Shown: positions 32,430 through 41,151 of the stretch, in pieces | Position numbering within the stretch: position 1 is the first letter of the stretch | Layout of the letters: every line of letters starts with the position of its first letter | From: Nocardia grenadensis NBRC 108939 | GTDB lineage: Bacteria > Actinomycetota > Actinomycetes > Mycobacteriales > Mycobacteriaceae | Direction: 5' to 3' | Length of the DNA stretch: 64,000 bases | Assembly (NCBI RefSeq): GCF_001613445.1 | Contig: NZ_BDCJ01000029.1 | Location: 1-64,000, forward strand | Made by a program: the position numbers and the translations under genes | Notes under the pieces: model-generated | Database searches by the model: none | What the model was told of the DNA's origin: nothing | What the model saw: the letters and a program-made list of their open reading frames with translations, nothing else

Positions 32430-33064
32430 AGTGTTGTCGCTGCCGCCGAAACGGTGGTGTGTCGGAATCGGAATGCTCGGCTGCTTCGACTGTTCGATGG
32501 AGTCCGGGCTGTCCGATCCCGACATCACGACTCGATCGGCCTCCTCGGTACCGCCCACACCCATGGACATCGTCAACGCGCCGGCAACAGTTATCGCCGC
32601 ACCGCAGATCGCAACACATGCCGGCCACCCGATCCCGGCGACCGCCGCTGTTCCGAAGCCTGTCCCGAGACTGCCGCCGATGAAGTACACCAACATGTAG
32701 GCGCCGTTGAACTGCGCCGGCGCGGCCGGGTTTATCGCCAAGATCGTGGTTTGATTCGCCACTTGTGCGGCAAAGAGGCCGGCATCGAACAGCGCGAGAG
32801 CAACGAGTGTTACCGCGACGTCGGACAGTCCGTACGCGAGGATCACGCACGATCCGCCGGCTACGGCCAACCCGACCCGCCCACCGGGCCGCATGCCAGC
32901 GCCACGCCCATGGCGGCAACGGTTACCCCGAGCGATACCGACACCTCGGCGACGGCCGGCTGAAGCGGGTAGATCGTCGCTGTTCCCAGCGCCGCGGCGA
33001 TGGACATGAAGGTCACCGTCGCGTTACCGATGGTGTCCTCGTGAGTGGAGGCGAATGTGGTCAC
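32430..33064 (-). pseudogene. Decayed MFS transporter gene with internal deletion
   Basis: The first 60 codons (from GTG 33064) read like the first two helices of an MFS pump: ATVTFMSIAAALGTATIYPLQP and VTVAAMGVALACGPVG. Near 32880 the frame changes and continues with VGLAVAGGSCVILAYGLSD, LFDAGLFAAQVANQTTILA and AQFNGAYMLVYFIGGSLGTGFG, which match helices 9-11 of such pumps. About half of a normal 400-residue transporter (helices 3-8) is missing. The second frame runs on past the expected end into the neighbouring gene. The product cannot be functional. Confidence 0.75.
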
Positions 33065-33147
33065 GGTTCGACGGTAAGAACCCTCGCCCGGCGCGCGCTG
33101 GCAGAAATCGGCCTACCTCGTCGCCGGATGCGATCTTTCGGCCGCTG

Positions 33148-33552
33148 TCAACCGTGCGCGGCGGCCGCAGCGACCACCACGCCTCCGACCACCTGTCGCG
33201 GCACGAGCACAGGCCCGGTACCGGCCAGCAGCGCCGCGGCCTCGGCTACACCGGGAATTCCCAAGGCGGCGGCCACCCGCTCCGACGGGTTCGGCACCGG
33301 CACCCGCGCCAACCGTTCGACGGAGTAGCCGTACAGTGGCACGCCCAGCATGGCGGCGGCATCACGGGGGCCCGGCTCGCCGGCCCGGCGATCCAGGGTC
33401 GCCAGGCAGGCTATCCGCTGGCCGGGAAACACTTCCGCCAACACCGCGAGAATCCGCTCGGCCGACAGATCCGGGCGCAGGCCGAGGCCGACCGCGAGCT
33501 CTCCACGGTAGGGTTCGGCGCCGGCCGCGGACCGCCGGTCTCCGCCGGTCAC
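33148..33552 (-). CDS. cobE: CobE/CbiG C-terminal domain protein
   Basis: 134 residues matching the stand-alone C-terminal domain of CbiG, called CobE in the aerobic cobalamin pathway: VGLGLRPDLSAERILAVL, CLATLDRRAGEPG, GVPLYGYSVERLARVPVPNPSERV and GVAEAAALLAG. Its exact role in ring contraction is unsettled. Its GTG start overlaps the cobB stop (GTGA), so it is coupled to cobB as the last gene of the leftward cob operon. The end is 84 bases from the MFS remnant. Confidence 0.85.
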   Translation of the reverse strand: MTGGDRRSAAGAEPYRGELAVGLGLRPDLSAERILAVLAEVFPGQRIACLATLDRRAGEPGPRDAAAMLGVPLYGYSVERLARVPVPNPSERVAAALGIPGVAEAAALLAGTGPVLVPRQVVGGVVVAAAAAHG

Positions 33553-34958
33553 CGTGCGCGCACGGCGGGGCGGGTGTGCTGATGGGCACGCGCGGCGGCG
33601 ACGAACCGGCGCACCGCGCCCGGATTTCCGGCGGGGTGGGTGTGCAGGTAGGACGCGTGTACCCGGTCCACGAGCGCACCCTCACGGACCTGCTTCCCGG
33701 CGGTACGCCATCCCCAGGCGGGCGGGGCATCGCCGGATGCCACCAGCCGGGTCCGATGGAATTCGTGCCCGTGTACCCGCTCACCGGTCCGCCAGAGCAC
33801 GGAGTCGGCCAGCGCCACCGCCTCTCGGTAGCCCAGGGTGAGGCGGGGCCCGAACTCGGCGACCGCGTCGATCAGGCCCGCCATCGAATGACCGTCCAAG
33901 GATCGGGTGAGGTACAGCAGTCCGGCGCATTCGGCGTGGATGGGCAGCCCCGCCCGGGCCCGCTCCGCCACCGCGGCGCGCAGTCCGGTATTGGCCGCCA
34001 ACGTCCCCGCGTGCTCTTCCGGGAATCCGCCCGGCAGCACCAGCCCCGCGGCCTCGGCCGGCAGGGTGTCGTGCAGCGGATCGATGACGACGACCCGGGC
34101 GCCCGCGGCGGTGAGCAGTTCCCGGTGTTCGGCGTAGCCGAAGGTGAAAGCGGGTCCCCCGGCTACCGCGATCACCGGATCCGGCCCGGCCGGTACCACT
34201 ACGCCGTCCGCGACCTCCCGGACCGCGTCCCAGCTCGGCCCGGACTCCGGCGCGACGGCCAGCGCCGCGACCGCGGCGAGATCGATATGGCGGGCGGCCA
34301 GGTCGGTCATCGCGTCCACCGCGCGCATCGCCGCGAGACCGTGTTCCACCGCCGGGATCAGGCCCAGATGCCGGGACGGGACCTCGAGTTCGGCCAGCCG
34401 GGGCAGCGCGCCGAGGACCGGCAGGCCCACCCGGTCGCAGGCCGAGCGCAACACCTGTTCGTGCCGCGCGCTACCGACCCGGTTGAGCACCACTCCGCCC
34501 AGCCGTACACCCGAGTCGAAGGTGGCGAACCCGTGCAACAGCGCGGCCAGGCTCTGGCTGTGACCGCGCGCGTCCACGACCAGGACCACCGGTAGACCGA
34601 GCAGGCTCGCCACCTGGGCGGTGGAGCCTTCCGCGACGGGATCGGCGGCCTGTTCGTCGATCCGTCCGTCGAACAGGCCCATCACCCCCTCCACCACCGC
34701 GATATCGCAGTCGCGGGCACCGTGGCGGTAGAGCGGGGCGATCCGGTCGGACCCCACCAGCACCGGGTCGAGATTGCGACCGGGGCGGCCGGCGGCGAGG
34801 CCGTGATAACCGGGGTCGATGTAGTCGGGCCCCACCTTGAAGGGGGCCACCCGGCGGCCCACGCGGCGCAGCGCGCCGATGAGCCCGGTCGCGACAGTGG
34901 TCTTCCCGCTGCCGGAAGCCGGGGCGGCGAGCACGATCCCCGGGGCGGCACTCATCAC
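33549..34958 (-). CDS. cobB: Cobyrinate/hydrogenobyrinate a,c-diamide synthase
   Basis: 469 residues. It amidates the a and c side chains of the corrin ring with glutamine and ATP. The N-terminal domain has the P-loop-like APASGSGKTTVATGL and FKVGPDYIDPGYH and VVEGVMGLFDG. The C-terminal glutamine amidotransferase-like domain has PGGFPEEHAGTLAAN, the catalytic Cys in HAECAGLLYLT, and the HASYLHTHPAGNP end. It corresponds to Rv2848c. It is followed by cobE with overlapping codons and preceded by cobO 58 bases upstream. Confidence 0.96.
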   Translation of the reverse strand: MMSAAPGIVLAAPASGSGKTTVATGLIGALRRVGRRVAPFKVGPDYIDPGYHGLAAGRPGRNLDPVLVGSDRIAPLYRHGARDCDIAVVEGVMGLFDGRIDEQAADPVAEGSTAQVASLLGLPVVLVVDARGHSQSLAALLHGFATFDSGVRLGGVVLNRVGSARHEQVLRSACDRVGLPVLGALPRLAELEVPSRHLGLIPAVEHGLAAMRAVDAMTDLAARHIDLAAVAALAVAPESGPSWDAVREVADGVVVPAGPDPVIAVAGGPAFTFGYAEHRELLTAAGARVVVIDPLHDTLPAEAAGLVLPGGFPEEHAGTLAANTGLRAAVAERARAGLPIHAECAGLLYLTRSLDGHSMAGLIDAVAEFGPRLTLGYREAVALADSVLWRTGERVHGHEFHRTRLVASGDAPPAWGWRTAGKQVREGALVDRVHASYLHTHPAGNPGAVRRFVAAARAHQHTRPAVRAR

Positions 34959-35016
34959 GCGACGGTCCCGGTCGAGCGGCAGGCGACGCGCCGAACCCCG
35001 ATACCCCGGGGCCGGC

Positions 35017-35631
35017 TCACCATTCGATACCCCGTTGCCCCTTGCGGCCCGCGTCCATAGGGTGGCGCACCTTGGTCATCTCGGTCACCAGGTCCGCCGC
35101 CTCCACCAGTTCCGGCGGCGCGTCCCGGCCGGTGATGACGACATGCTGGTTACCCGGACGCTCGCGCAGGGTCTCCACGACCTCGGCCACATCCACCCAC
35201 CCCCATTTCAACGGGTAGGTGAATTCGTCGAGCACATAGAACCGGTGCTCTTCGGTACGCAGCCGTCGTGCGATCTCCTGCCAGCCGGCCAGCGCCGCGG
35301 CCGCGTGATCGGTTTCGGTGCCCTGTTTACGAGTCCACGACCAGCCCTCGCCCATCTTGTGCCATTGCACCGGCCCGCCCACCCCGGTCTCGTCGTGCAG
35401 CCGGCCGAGTTCGCGGAACGCCGCTTCCTCGCCGACCTTCCACTTGGCGCTCTTGACGAACTGGAACACGGCCACATCGAAACCCTGGTTCCACGCGCGC
35501 AACGCCATCCCGAAGGCCGCGGTGGACTTCCCCTTGCCCGGACCGGTGTGCACGGCGAGCACCGGCTGATTGCGACGCTGCCGGGTGGTCAGTCCGTCTT
35601 CGGGTACGTGCTCGGGCACCCCTTTGGGCAT
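35017..35631 (-). CDS. cobO: Cob(I)yrinic acid a,c-diamide adenosyltransferase
   Basis: 204 residues of the CobA/CobO ATP:corrinoid adenosyltransferase family, which attaches the 5'-deoxyadenosyl group to cob(I)yrinate diamide. P-loop VHTGPGKGKSTAAFGMALRA, then FQFVKSAKWKVGEEAAF, FYVLDEFTYPLKWGWV and VITGRDAPPELVEAADLVTEM. Equivalent to Rv2849c. Member of the leftward operon chelatase-cobO-cobB-cobE. Confidence 0.96.
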   Translation of the reverse strand: MPKGVPEHVPEDGLTTRQRRNQPVLAVHTGPGKGKSTAAFGMALRAWNQGFDVAVFQFVKSAKWKVGEEAAFRELGRLHDETGVGGPVQWHKMGEGWSWTRKQGTETDHAAAALAGWQEIARRLRTEEHRFYVLDEFTYPLKWGWVDVAEVVETLRERPGNQHVVITGRDAPPELVEAADLVTEMTKVRHPMDAGRKGQRGIEW

Positions 35632-35682
35632 GGGAACTCCTGATCTGATTCGGGTTTCGTGCTCGTCCGGTGCGACCCGGTC

Positions 35683-37680
35683 CTACGCGGCGCGCGCGCC
35701 GCCCCAGGCGCCCGCGCGGACCACCTCGGCCACCGAGGCGCCGGTCAGTTCGGTGAGCCGGACGGCCGTACCGCCCAGCGCGGACGCCAGTTCGGCGGCC
35801 AGACCCAGCCGGACCATGCCGCGTTCGCAGTCGACAACAACGGAGGTGACATTGTCGCGAGCGAGCTGTGCGGCCGCCGCGCGGGCCCGCGGCACCGGAT
35901 CGGTGCCGCCGGTGGCACGGCCGTCCGTGAGCAGCACCAGCATGGGCCGGCGCTGCGGGTCGCGGACGCGTTCCCGGTAGACCACCTCACGCGCGGTGCG
36001 CAACCCCGCGGCGAGCGGAGTCTTCCCGCCGGTTCGCAACCCGGCCAGGCGGCGGACGGCGATATCGATCGAGGAGGTGGGCGGCAGCACCAGTTCTGCC
36101 TCGCTGCCGCGCACCGAGATCACCGCGACCTTGTCGCGCCGCTGATAGGCGTCGCGCAACAGGGTCACCACTGCGCCGGTCACCGCCGACAGCCGGTCGC
36201 GGGCGGCCATGGAACCGGAGGTGTCGACCACGAAGAGCACCAGATTGCCCTCACGCCCTTCGCGGTATGCCCCGCGCAGATCACCGGGCGCGAGCACCAG
36301 GGGCCCGGCGCGCCGGCCGCGCGCCCGCTGATGCGGTGCCGCGGCCCGCAGCGTGCCGAGCAGATGTAGGCCGCCGGTGGGCTCGGGTGTGGTGTTCACC
36401 ACCCGGCCCTGCCGGGTCTGCGCCCGGGACCGCCGGCCCGGCGCGCCCTCGCCCACACCCGGCACCTCCCACCGCGGCGGCCGGGCCGGCGCCGCGACCG
36501 GCGCCCCCACCTGTCCGGTCCCGCCGGCGCCACCAGGGTCGCCGGAGTTCTCGCCCGGCTCGGTGTCCGCGCCGGGTGCCTCGGCGCCGCCACCGGGACC
36601 GTCCGGGTCGTCGTCGGGATCGACGGGGCCCGGCGACCCCGGCGCCTCGTCGTCGGCCGGTGCGGGCAGCTGGTCACCGGCCTGTTCGGCCGCATCGCGC
36701 ATGGCGTCGTCGAGCTGTTCGGGGGTGATCCCGGGTTCGTCGAACGGGTCGCGCCGCCGCCGGTGCGGCAACGCGAGTTCGGCGGCGACGCGGACATCGT
36801 CGGCGGTGACACTGTCGCGCCCGCACCAGGCGGCATGGGCGGCGGCGGTGCGGGCCACCACCAGATCCGCCCGCATACCGTCGACGTCGAAGGAGGCGCA
36901 GACCGCGGCGATACGCCGCAGTTCCACATCGTCGAGCGCGACCTCGGCCAGCCGGTCGCGGGCGATGAGGACGCGGTCGGCGATCACGCCGTCCGCGGCG
37001 GCGTAGGCGGCCGCGAAGCCGTTCGGATCGGCCTCGTAATCGAGACGGCGCCGGACCACGGCCATCCGGACGTCCACGTCCCGGGAGGCGGTCACATCCA
37101 CGGTCAGGCCGAATCGGTCGAGCAGCTGCGGGCGCAGCTCACCCTCCTCCGGGTTCATGGTGCCGACCAGGACGAACCGGGCCGGATGGGAATGCGAGAC
37201 GCCGTCGCGTTCGATGTGTACCCGGCCCATGGCCGCCGCGTCCAGCAGCACATCCACCAGGTGGTCGTGCAGCAGGTTGACCTCGTCCACGTACAGCACA
37301 CCGTGATGGGCGGCGGCGAGTAGTCCGGGCCGGAACGCCTGTTCGCCGTCACGCAGGACCCGCTCCAGATCGAGCGAGCCGACGACCCTGTCCTCGGTGG
37401 CGCCGACCGGCAGTTCCACCAGCCGCGCCGGGCGGGCGCCCGATTCGTCGACCACCGGCGGCAGCAGCCGTGCCAGTGCCCGCACCACCGTGGACTTCGC
37501 GGTCCCCTTCTCGCCGCGCACGAGTACGCCGCCGATACCGGGATGCACGGCGCACAGGATCAGCGCCAGCTGCAATTGCTCCTGTCCGACCACCGCGGAG
37601 AACGGGAACCCGGCCTCACCGCCGTCCGCGGCGGAGACAATCGGTCGGGATGCGGGCCGGGCGGTTTCGGTGGAGGACAC
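35683..37680 (-). CDS. ChlI/ChlD-type chelatase, putative cobaltochelatase subunit
   Basis: 665 residues in one chain. An AAA+ domain (Walker A GEKGTAKS at residues 56-63, Walker B LYVDEVNLL near 129-137) is followed by an acidic Pro/Gly/Asp-rich linker (about 340-430) and a C-terminal VWA domain with the MIDAS motif VVDTSGSM. Magnesium chelatase I and D subunits are fused in this way in Rv2850c. Its place upstream of cobO and cobB suggests that it drives cobalt insertion with a CobN subunit encoded elsewhere. GTG start with TAGAGT six bases upstream. First gene of the cob operon or second after the GNAT gene. Confidence 0.9.
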   Translation of the reverse strand: MSSTETARPASRPIVSAADGGEAGFPFSAVVGQEQLQLALILCAVHPGIGGVLVRGEKGTAKSTVVRALARLLPPVVDESGARPARLVELPVGATEDRVVGSLDLERVLRDGEQAFRPGLLAAAHHGVLYVDEVNLLHDHLVDVLLDAAAMGRVHIERDGVSHSHPARFVLVGTMNPEEGELRPQLLDRFGLTVDVTASRDVDVRMAVVRRRLDYEADPNGFAAAYAAADGVIADRVLIARDRLAEVALDDVELRRIAAVCASFDVDGMRADLVVARTAAAHAAWCGRDSVTADDVRVAAELALPHRRRRDPFDEPGITPEQLDDAMRDAAEQAGDQLPAPADDEAPGSPGPVDPDDDPDGPGGGAEAPGADTEPGENSGDPGGAGGTGQVGAPVAAPARPPRWEVPGVGEGAPGRRSRAQTRQGRVVNTTPEPTGGLHLLGTLRAAAPHQRARGRRAGPLVLAPGDLRGAYREGREGNLVLFVVDTSGSMAARDRLSAVTGAVVTLLRDAYQRRDKVAVISVRGSEAELVLPPTSSIDIAVRRLAGLRTGGKTPLAAGLRTAREVVYRERVRDPQRRPMLVLLTDGRATGGTDPVPRARAAAAQLARDNVTSVVVDCERGMVRLGLAAELASALGGTAVRLTELTGASVAEVVRAGAWGGARAA

Positions 37681-37686
37681 GGCCCC

Positions 37687-37692
37687 ACTCTA
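37687..37692 (-). promoter_or_regulatory. -10 element for leaderless chelatase transcript
   Basis: TAGAGT on the minus strand, six bases before GTG 37680; slightly shorter spacing than the other cases in the window. It would start the cob operon. No cobalamin riboswitch fold is apparent in the 72 bases available. Confidence 0.4.
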
Positions 37693-37752
37693 AAACGTGC
37701 CCTCACCCGGCCCGGCCCTCCCCTGCCCGAGACGGGTGACGGCGCCCGGCGG

Positions 37753-38202
37753 CTAACCCTTGCGCATCGGTACGTGCGCGACGCCGTCCTCGATGAACTC
37801 CGCGCCGTCCACCTCGAAACCGTGTTTGGTGTAGAGATCGATCAGGTAGGTCTGGGCGTTGAGCCGGACGGTATGCGATCCGGTCTCGGCGAGGGCGGCC
37901 TGTAGCAGGCGGGTGGTGTATCCGTGCCCGCGGGCCTCGACCGCGGTACACAACCGCCCGATCCGGAAGGATTTGACGCCGTCCTCATGCTCTTCGAGCA
38001 GGCGCAGGGTGGCGATGACCTCGCCCTCGTCGTCGAGCCACAGATGCCGGGTCTCCGGCAGCAGGTCCAGTCCGTCCAGCTCGGGGTACGCGCACTTCTG
38101 CTCGACCACGAATACTTCGACGCGCAGCTTCAACAACTCGTACAGGGTGGGGGTATCGAGATCCTGCGCCCATGACCGGCGGAGTGCAACCGTTGACATC
38201 AT
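37753..38202 (-). CDS. GNAT family N-acetyltransferase (ElaA-like)
   Basis: 149 residues. ElaA-type GNAT protein with LYELLKLRVEVFVVEQKCAYPELDG at the N-terminus and the acetyl-CoA loop RLCTAVEARGHGYTTRLLQAAL. Equivalent to Rv2851c, always between mqo and the chelatase gene. Substrate unknown. It begins with two consecutive ATGs; I keep the first. mqo upstream is separated by a strong hairpin. Confidence 0.9.
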   Translation of the reverse strand: MMSTVALRRSWAQDLDTPTLYELLKLRVEVFVVEQKCAYPELDGLDLLPETRHLWLDDEGEVIATLRLLEEHEDGVKSFRIGRLCTAVEARGHGYTTRLLQAALAETGSHTVRLNAQTYLIDLYTKHGFEVDGAEFIEDGVAHVPMRKG

Positions 38203-38280
38203 CGCGCCTTGCTATCACACCTCGGCGCCGGATGCACGCGAATGCCCCGGGCACACCACCGCGGCGGCCGCGGCGCAGCG

Positions 38281-38309
38281 CGGCCCGCGGGGTGCCACCC
38301 CGCGGGCCG
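38281..38309 (-). terminator. Perfect hairpin terminator of mqo
   Basis: CGGCCCGCGGGGTG at 38281-38294 and CACCCCGCGGGCCG at 38296-38309 pair perfectly over 14 bp around a single base; in practice the innermost pairs open as a loop. It lies 21 bases after the mqo stop and isolates mqo from the GNAT/cob genes. Confidence 0.75.
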
Positions 38310-38330
38310 TCGAGCGCGAATTCTCCCGGA

Positions 38331-39848
38331 TCAGACCCCGGCGGCGACCCCCGCGCGCGTATCGGACCGGTTGAGCTGCAACGCCTTACTCGTCCAATCC
38401 CATACCTCGCCGAACAGGCGCTGGTTCTCCGACAGCTTCACCCCGAGCGAAGGGATCATTTCCTTCAGCTTGGGCGTCCACTGCGCGTACTCGGCCGGGA
38501 AGCAGCGTTCCAGGACGTCCAGCATGGCGGTGACACAGGTGGAGGCGCCGGGCGAGGCGCCCAGCAGACCGGCGATGGAACCGTCCTGCGCCGCGATGAC
38601 GGCGGTACCCAGTTCGAGGACACCACCGGCGCCCTTACGGCGGATCACCTGCACCCGCTGTCCGGCGGTGATGAGTTCCCAGTCCCGGCCCTCGGCGCGC
38701 GGAATGAACTCCTCCATGGTGTACACCCGGCCGGACTGCGATTTCATCAGCTCGGTGATCAGGTATTTGACCAGGCTCAGCTCGGTGACGCCGACCCCGA
38801 GCATCGGGACCAGGTTGCCGGGTTTGATCGATTTGAACAGGTCGGCATTGCTGCCGTCCTTGAGGAACTTGGGGGTCCAACCGGCGTAGGGCCCGAACAG
38901 CAGGCCGGGCCTGCCCTTGATGACCCGGGTGTCCAGATGCGGTACCGACATGGGCGGCGCGCCGACCGCCGCCTTGCCGTACACCTTGGCGGCGTGCTTC
39001 TCGATCAGCTCGGGGTTGGTGCACCGCAGGAACTGACCCGAGACCGGGAATCCCGCGAAACCGCGGATCTCCTTGATTCCCGCCTTCTGCAGCAGCGGCA
39101 GTGCCCCGCCACCGGCCCCGACGAAGACGAATTTGCTGATCAGCGTGCGAGTGCGGCCGGTGCGGGTGTTGCGCACCGTGACCTTCCAGCTGCCGTCCTT
39201 CTGCTTGGACAGGTTACGCACCTCGTTACCGAAGCCGATCTCCCCGCCACTGGCACCGATATGGGCGAGCAGTTCCTTGGTGAGCGAACCGAAATCGATA
39301 TCCGTACCGCCGTCGGACCAGTTGAGGGCGATGGGGTCGGCGAAATCGCGGCCGCGCGCCATCAGCGGCAGCCGACGGGCGAACTCGTCGGGGCTGTCGA
39401 TGTACTCCATCCCGGCGAACAACGGATGCCGGGACAGCGCCTCGTACCGCTTGCGCAGGTACTCCACATCGGCGGCGCCGTGCACGAAGCTCACGTGCGG
39501 GATGGGGTTGATGAAGCGGGAGGGATCGCCCAGGATCCCGTTCTCCACCGCGTAGGCCCAGAACTGGCGGGAGACCTGGAACCGCTCGTTGATATCGACG
39601 GCCTTGCCGATATCGACCGAACCGTCCGGCTTCTGCGGACTGTAATTGAGTTCACACAGGGCCGAATGCCCGGTACCGGCGTTGTTCCACGGATCACTGC
39701 TCTCGGCCGCGGCGGCGTCGAGCCGTTCGAACACCGAGATCGACCAGTCCGGCTGCAGCTGACGCAGCAGCGCGCCGAGCGTGGCGCTCATGATGCCGGC
39801 ACCGATGAGGACTACATCGGTCTTTTCAGTCTGGGCAGCGTTCGGCAC
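38331..39848 (-). CDS. mqo: Malate:quinone oxidoreductase
   Basis: 505 residues from GTG 39848, the start that gives the family N-terminus with the FAD motif VVLIGAGIMSATLGALLRQL. Further signatures are NNAGTGHSALCELNY, FVGAGGGALPLLQKAGI and LFGPYAGWTPKFLK. The membrane-associated FAD enzyme oxidises malate to oxaloacetate and passes electrons to quinones. Equivalent to Rv2852c. The open frame continues 178 codons upstream but is not coding. A strong hairpin follows. Confidence 0.95.
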   Translation of the reverse strand: MPNAAQTEKTDVVLIGAGIMSATLGALLRQLQPDWSISVFERLDAAAAESSDPWNNAGTGHSALCELNYSPQKPDGSVDIGKAVDINERFQVSRQFWAYAVENGILGDPSRFINPIPHVSFVHGAADVEYLRKRYEALSRHPLFAGMEYIDSPDEFARRLPLMARGRDFADPIALNWSDGGTDIDFGSLTKELLAHIGASGGEIGFGNEVRNLSKQKDGSWKVTVRNTRTGRTRTLISKFVFVGAGGGALPLLQKAGIKEIRGFAGFPVSGQFLRCTNPELIEKHAAKVYGKAAVGAPPMSVPHLDTRVIKGRPGLLFGPYAGWTPKFLKDGSNADLFKSIKPGNLVPMLGVGVTELSLVKYLITELMKSQSGRVYTMEEFIPRAEGRDWELITAGQRVQVIRRKGAGGVLELGTAVIAAQDGSIAGLLGASPGASTCVTAMLDVLERCFPAEYAQWTPKLKEMIPSLGVKLSENQRLFGEVWDWTSKALQLNRSDTRAGVAAGV

Positions 39849-40105
39849 GGGTGTTCGACTTCCTTGTCCTGATGCGCGGGGCGCACATCCGTGGATGCGG
39901 CCCGCTGGGGCACGGGCACTTGTGCAGTTGTGTACGGGTCGCGATGGCGAGCCCTCCGGGCTCGGCCGAATGTAGGTTACCCGTCGTTCACTATTGCCAA
40001 TTGTGCACCTCGACACGCGCGGAATCCGCAGCCAGGGCGGCGATTGTGACGTAGATTCCTCCTCCCCGTCACCTTCTGGCCTGCCTTTGCTACCGATCGG
40101 TCGCC

Positions 40106-40111
40106 TAGATT
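40106..40111 (+). promoter_or_regulatory. -10 element for leaderless hydrolase transcript
   Basis: TAGATT, seven bases before GTG 40119. The GGAGG in between is only two bases from the GTG, too close for a ribosome-binding site, so leaderless translation fits better. Confidence 0.5.
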
Positions 40112-40118
40112 GGAGGCC

Positions 40119-41150
40119 GTGACGAACGATTCCGCGGCCGGTATCGGTGCTCTCGGCCGAACCGCCGACTGGCAGCCGGATGTCCTCGGTGACGGGTACG
40201 AATATCGCACCCTGGAACTCGGGCCCGACCCCGACGGCGAGGGCGATATCGTCGCCACCCTGGTCCGGCATCTGGCCGCGGTCGACGCGGTGGCCACCGC
40301 CGACGCGGTGCTGTACGTGCACGGCTTCACCGACTACTTCTTCCAGCGGCACGTCGCCGAGCACTTCACCGCCCGCGGACACCGGTTCTATGCGCTGGAC
40401 CTGCGCAAATGCGGCCGATCGTTACAGCCGGGGCAGACCCCCCACTTCATCAGCGATCTCGCCCTCTACGACCGGGAACTCGACGCCTCGCTCCGGCTGA
40501 TCACCGCCGAGACCGAGGCGAAGGTGCTGGTGGTGGCGCATTCGACCGGTGGTCTGGTGACCTCGCTGTGGCTGGACCGGCTGCAGCAAGCCGGAGGCAC
40601 GGCGGCCGCCGGTATCAGCGGGCTGGTGCTGAACAGCCCGTGGTTCGACCTGCAAGGCCCGGCCTATGTGCGCACTGTGGGTACGCAACTCATCAACACG
40701 GTGGGCCGTTTCCGGGCGAAGTCGGCGCTGCCGCTGGGCAAATCCAGCGCCTACGGCGACAGCCTGCACCACAGCGTGGCCGGGGAATGGGACTACGACC
40801 TGGACTGGAAGCCGCGGCACGGTTTCCCGGTGCGGGCCGGTTGGTTGCGCGCGATTCGGCTGGGTCAGGCACGGCTGCACCGCGGCCTGGATATCGGCGT
40901 GCCCGCGCTGCTGCTGCGCTCCAAGCTCACCAGGTTCGCCCGTGAGTACGGGCCCGCGGTGGATGTCGCGGACGCGGTCCTCGATGTCGCGCAGATCCAG
41001 CGCTGGGCAGGCTGTCTGGGCGACCGCACCAATATCGTCCCGATCGACGGCGCCCGTCACGACGTGTTCCTGTCCGCCGAGGGCCCGCGGAGCGAGGCCT
41101 TCCGGGAACTCGACAACTGGCTCGACTGGCTGGCCGCCCGGCCGGCCTGA
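40119..41150 (+). CDS. Alpha/beta hydrolase (Rv2854-like)
   Basis: 343 residues, serine hydrolase of the lysophospholipase/monoglyceride lipase type. It has LYVHGFTDYFFQRHVAEHFTARGHRFYALDLRKCGRS, the nucleophile elbow VVAHSTGGLVTSLW and a C-terminal GARHDVFLS with the catalytic His. No signal peptide. Position and sequence match Rv2854, divergent from mqo. The substrate is probably a lipid ester, by family. It ends one base before the convergent gene at 41152-41715. Confidence 0.88.
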   Translation: MTNDSAAGIGALGRTADWQPDVLGDGYEYRTLELGPDPDGEGDIVATLVRHLAAVDAVATADAVLYVHGFTDYFFQRHVAEHFTARGHRFYALDLRKCGRSLQPGQTPHFISDLALYDRELDASLRLITAETEAKVLVVAHSTGGLVTSLWLDRLQQAGGTAAAGISGLVLNSPWFDLQGPAYVRTVGTQLINTVGRFRAKSALPLGKSSAYGDSLHHSVAGEWDYDLDWKPRHGFPVRAGWLRAIRLGQARLHRGLDIGVPALLLRSKLTRFAREYGPAVDVADAVLDVAQIQRWAGCLGDRTNIVPIDGARHDVFLSAEGPRSEAFRELDNWLDWLAARPA

Positions 41151-41151
41151 A

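Noticed and set aside
38203..38280. Cobalamin riboswitch for the cob operon
   Set aside because: The short gaps before the GNAT and chelatase genes have no B12-box-like conserved sequence and not enough length for the aptamer.
39849..40382. Longer mqo with an upstream start
   Set aside because: The extra 178 codons overlap the divergent hydrolase gene and promoter and lack similarity to malate:quinone oxidoreductases.
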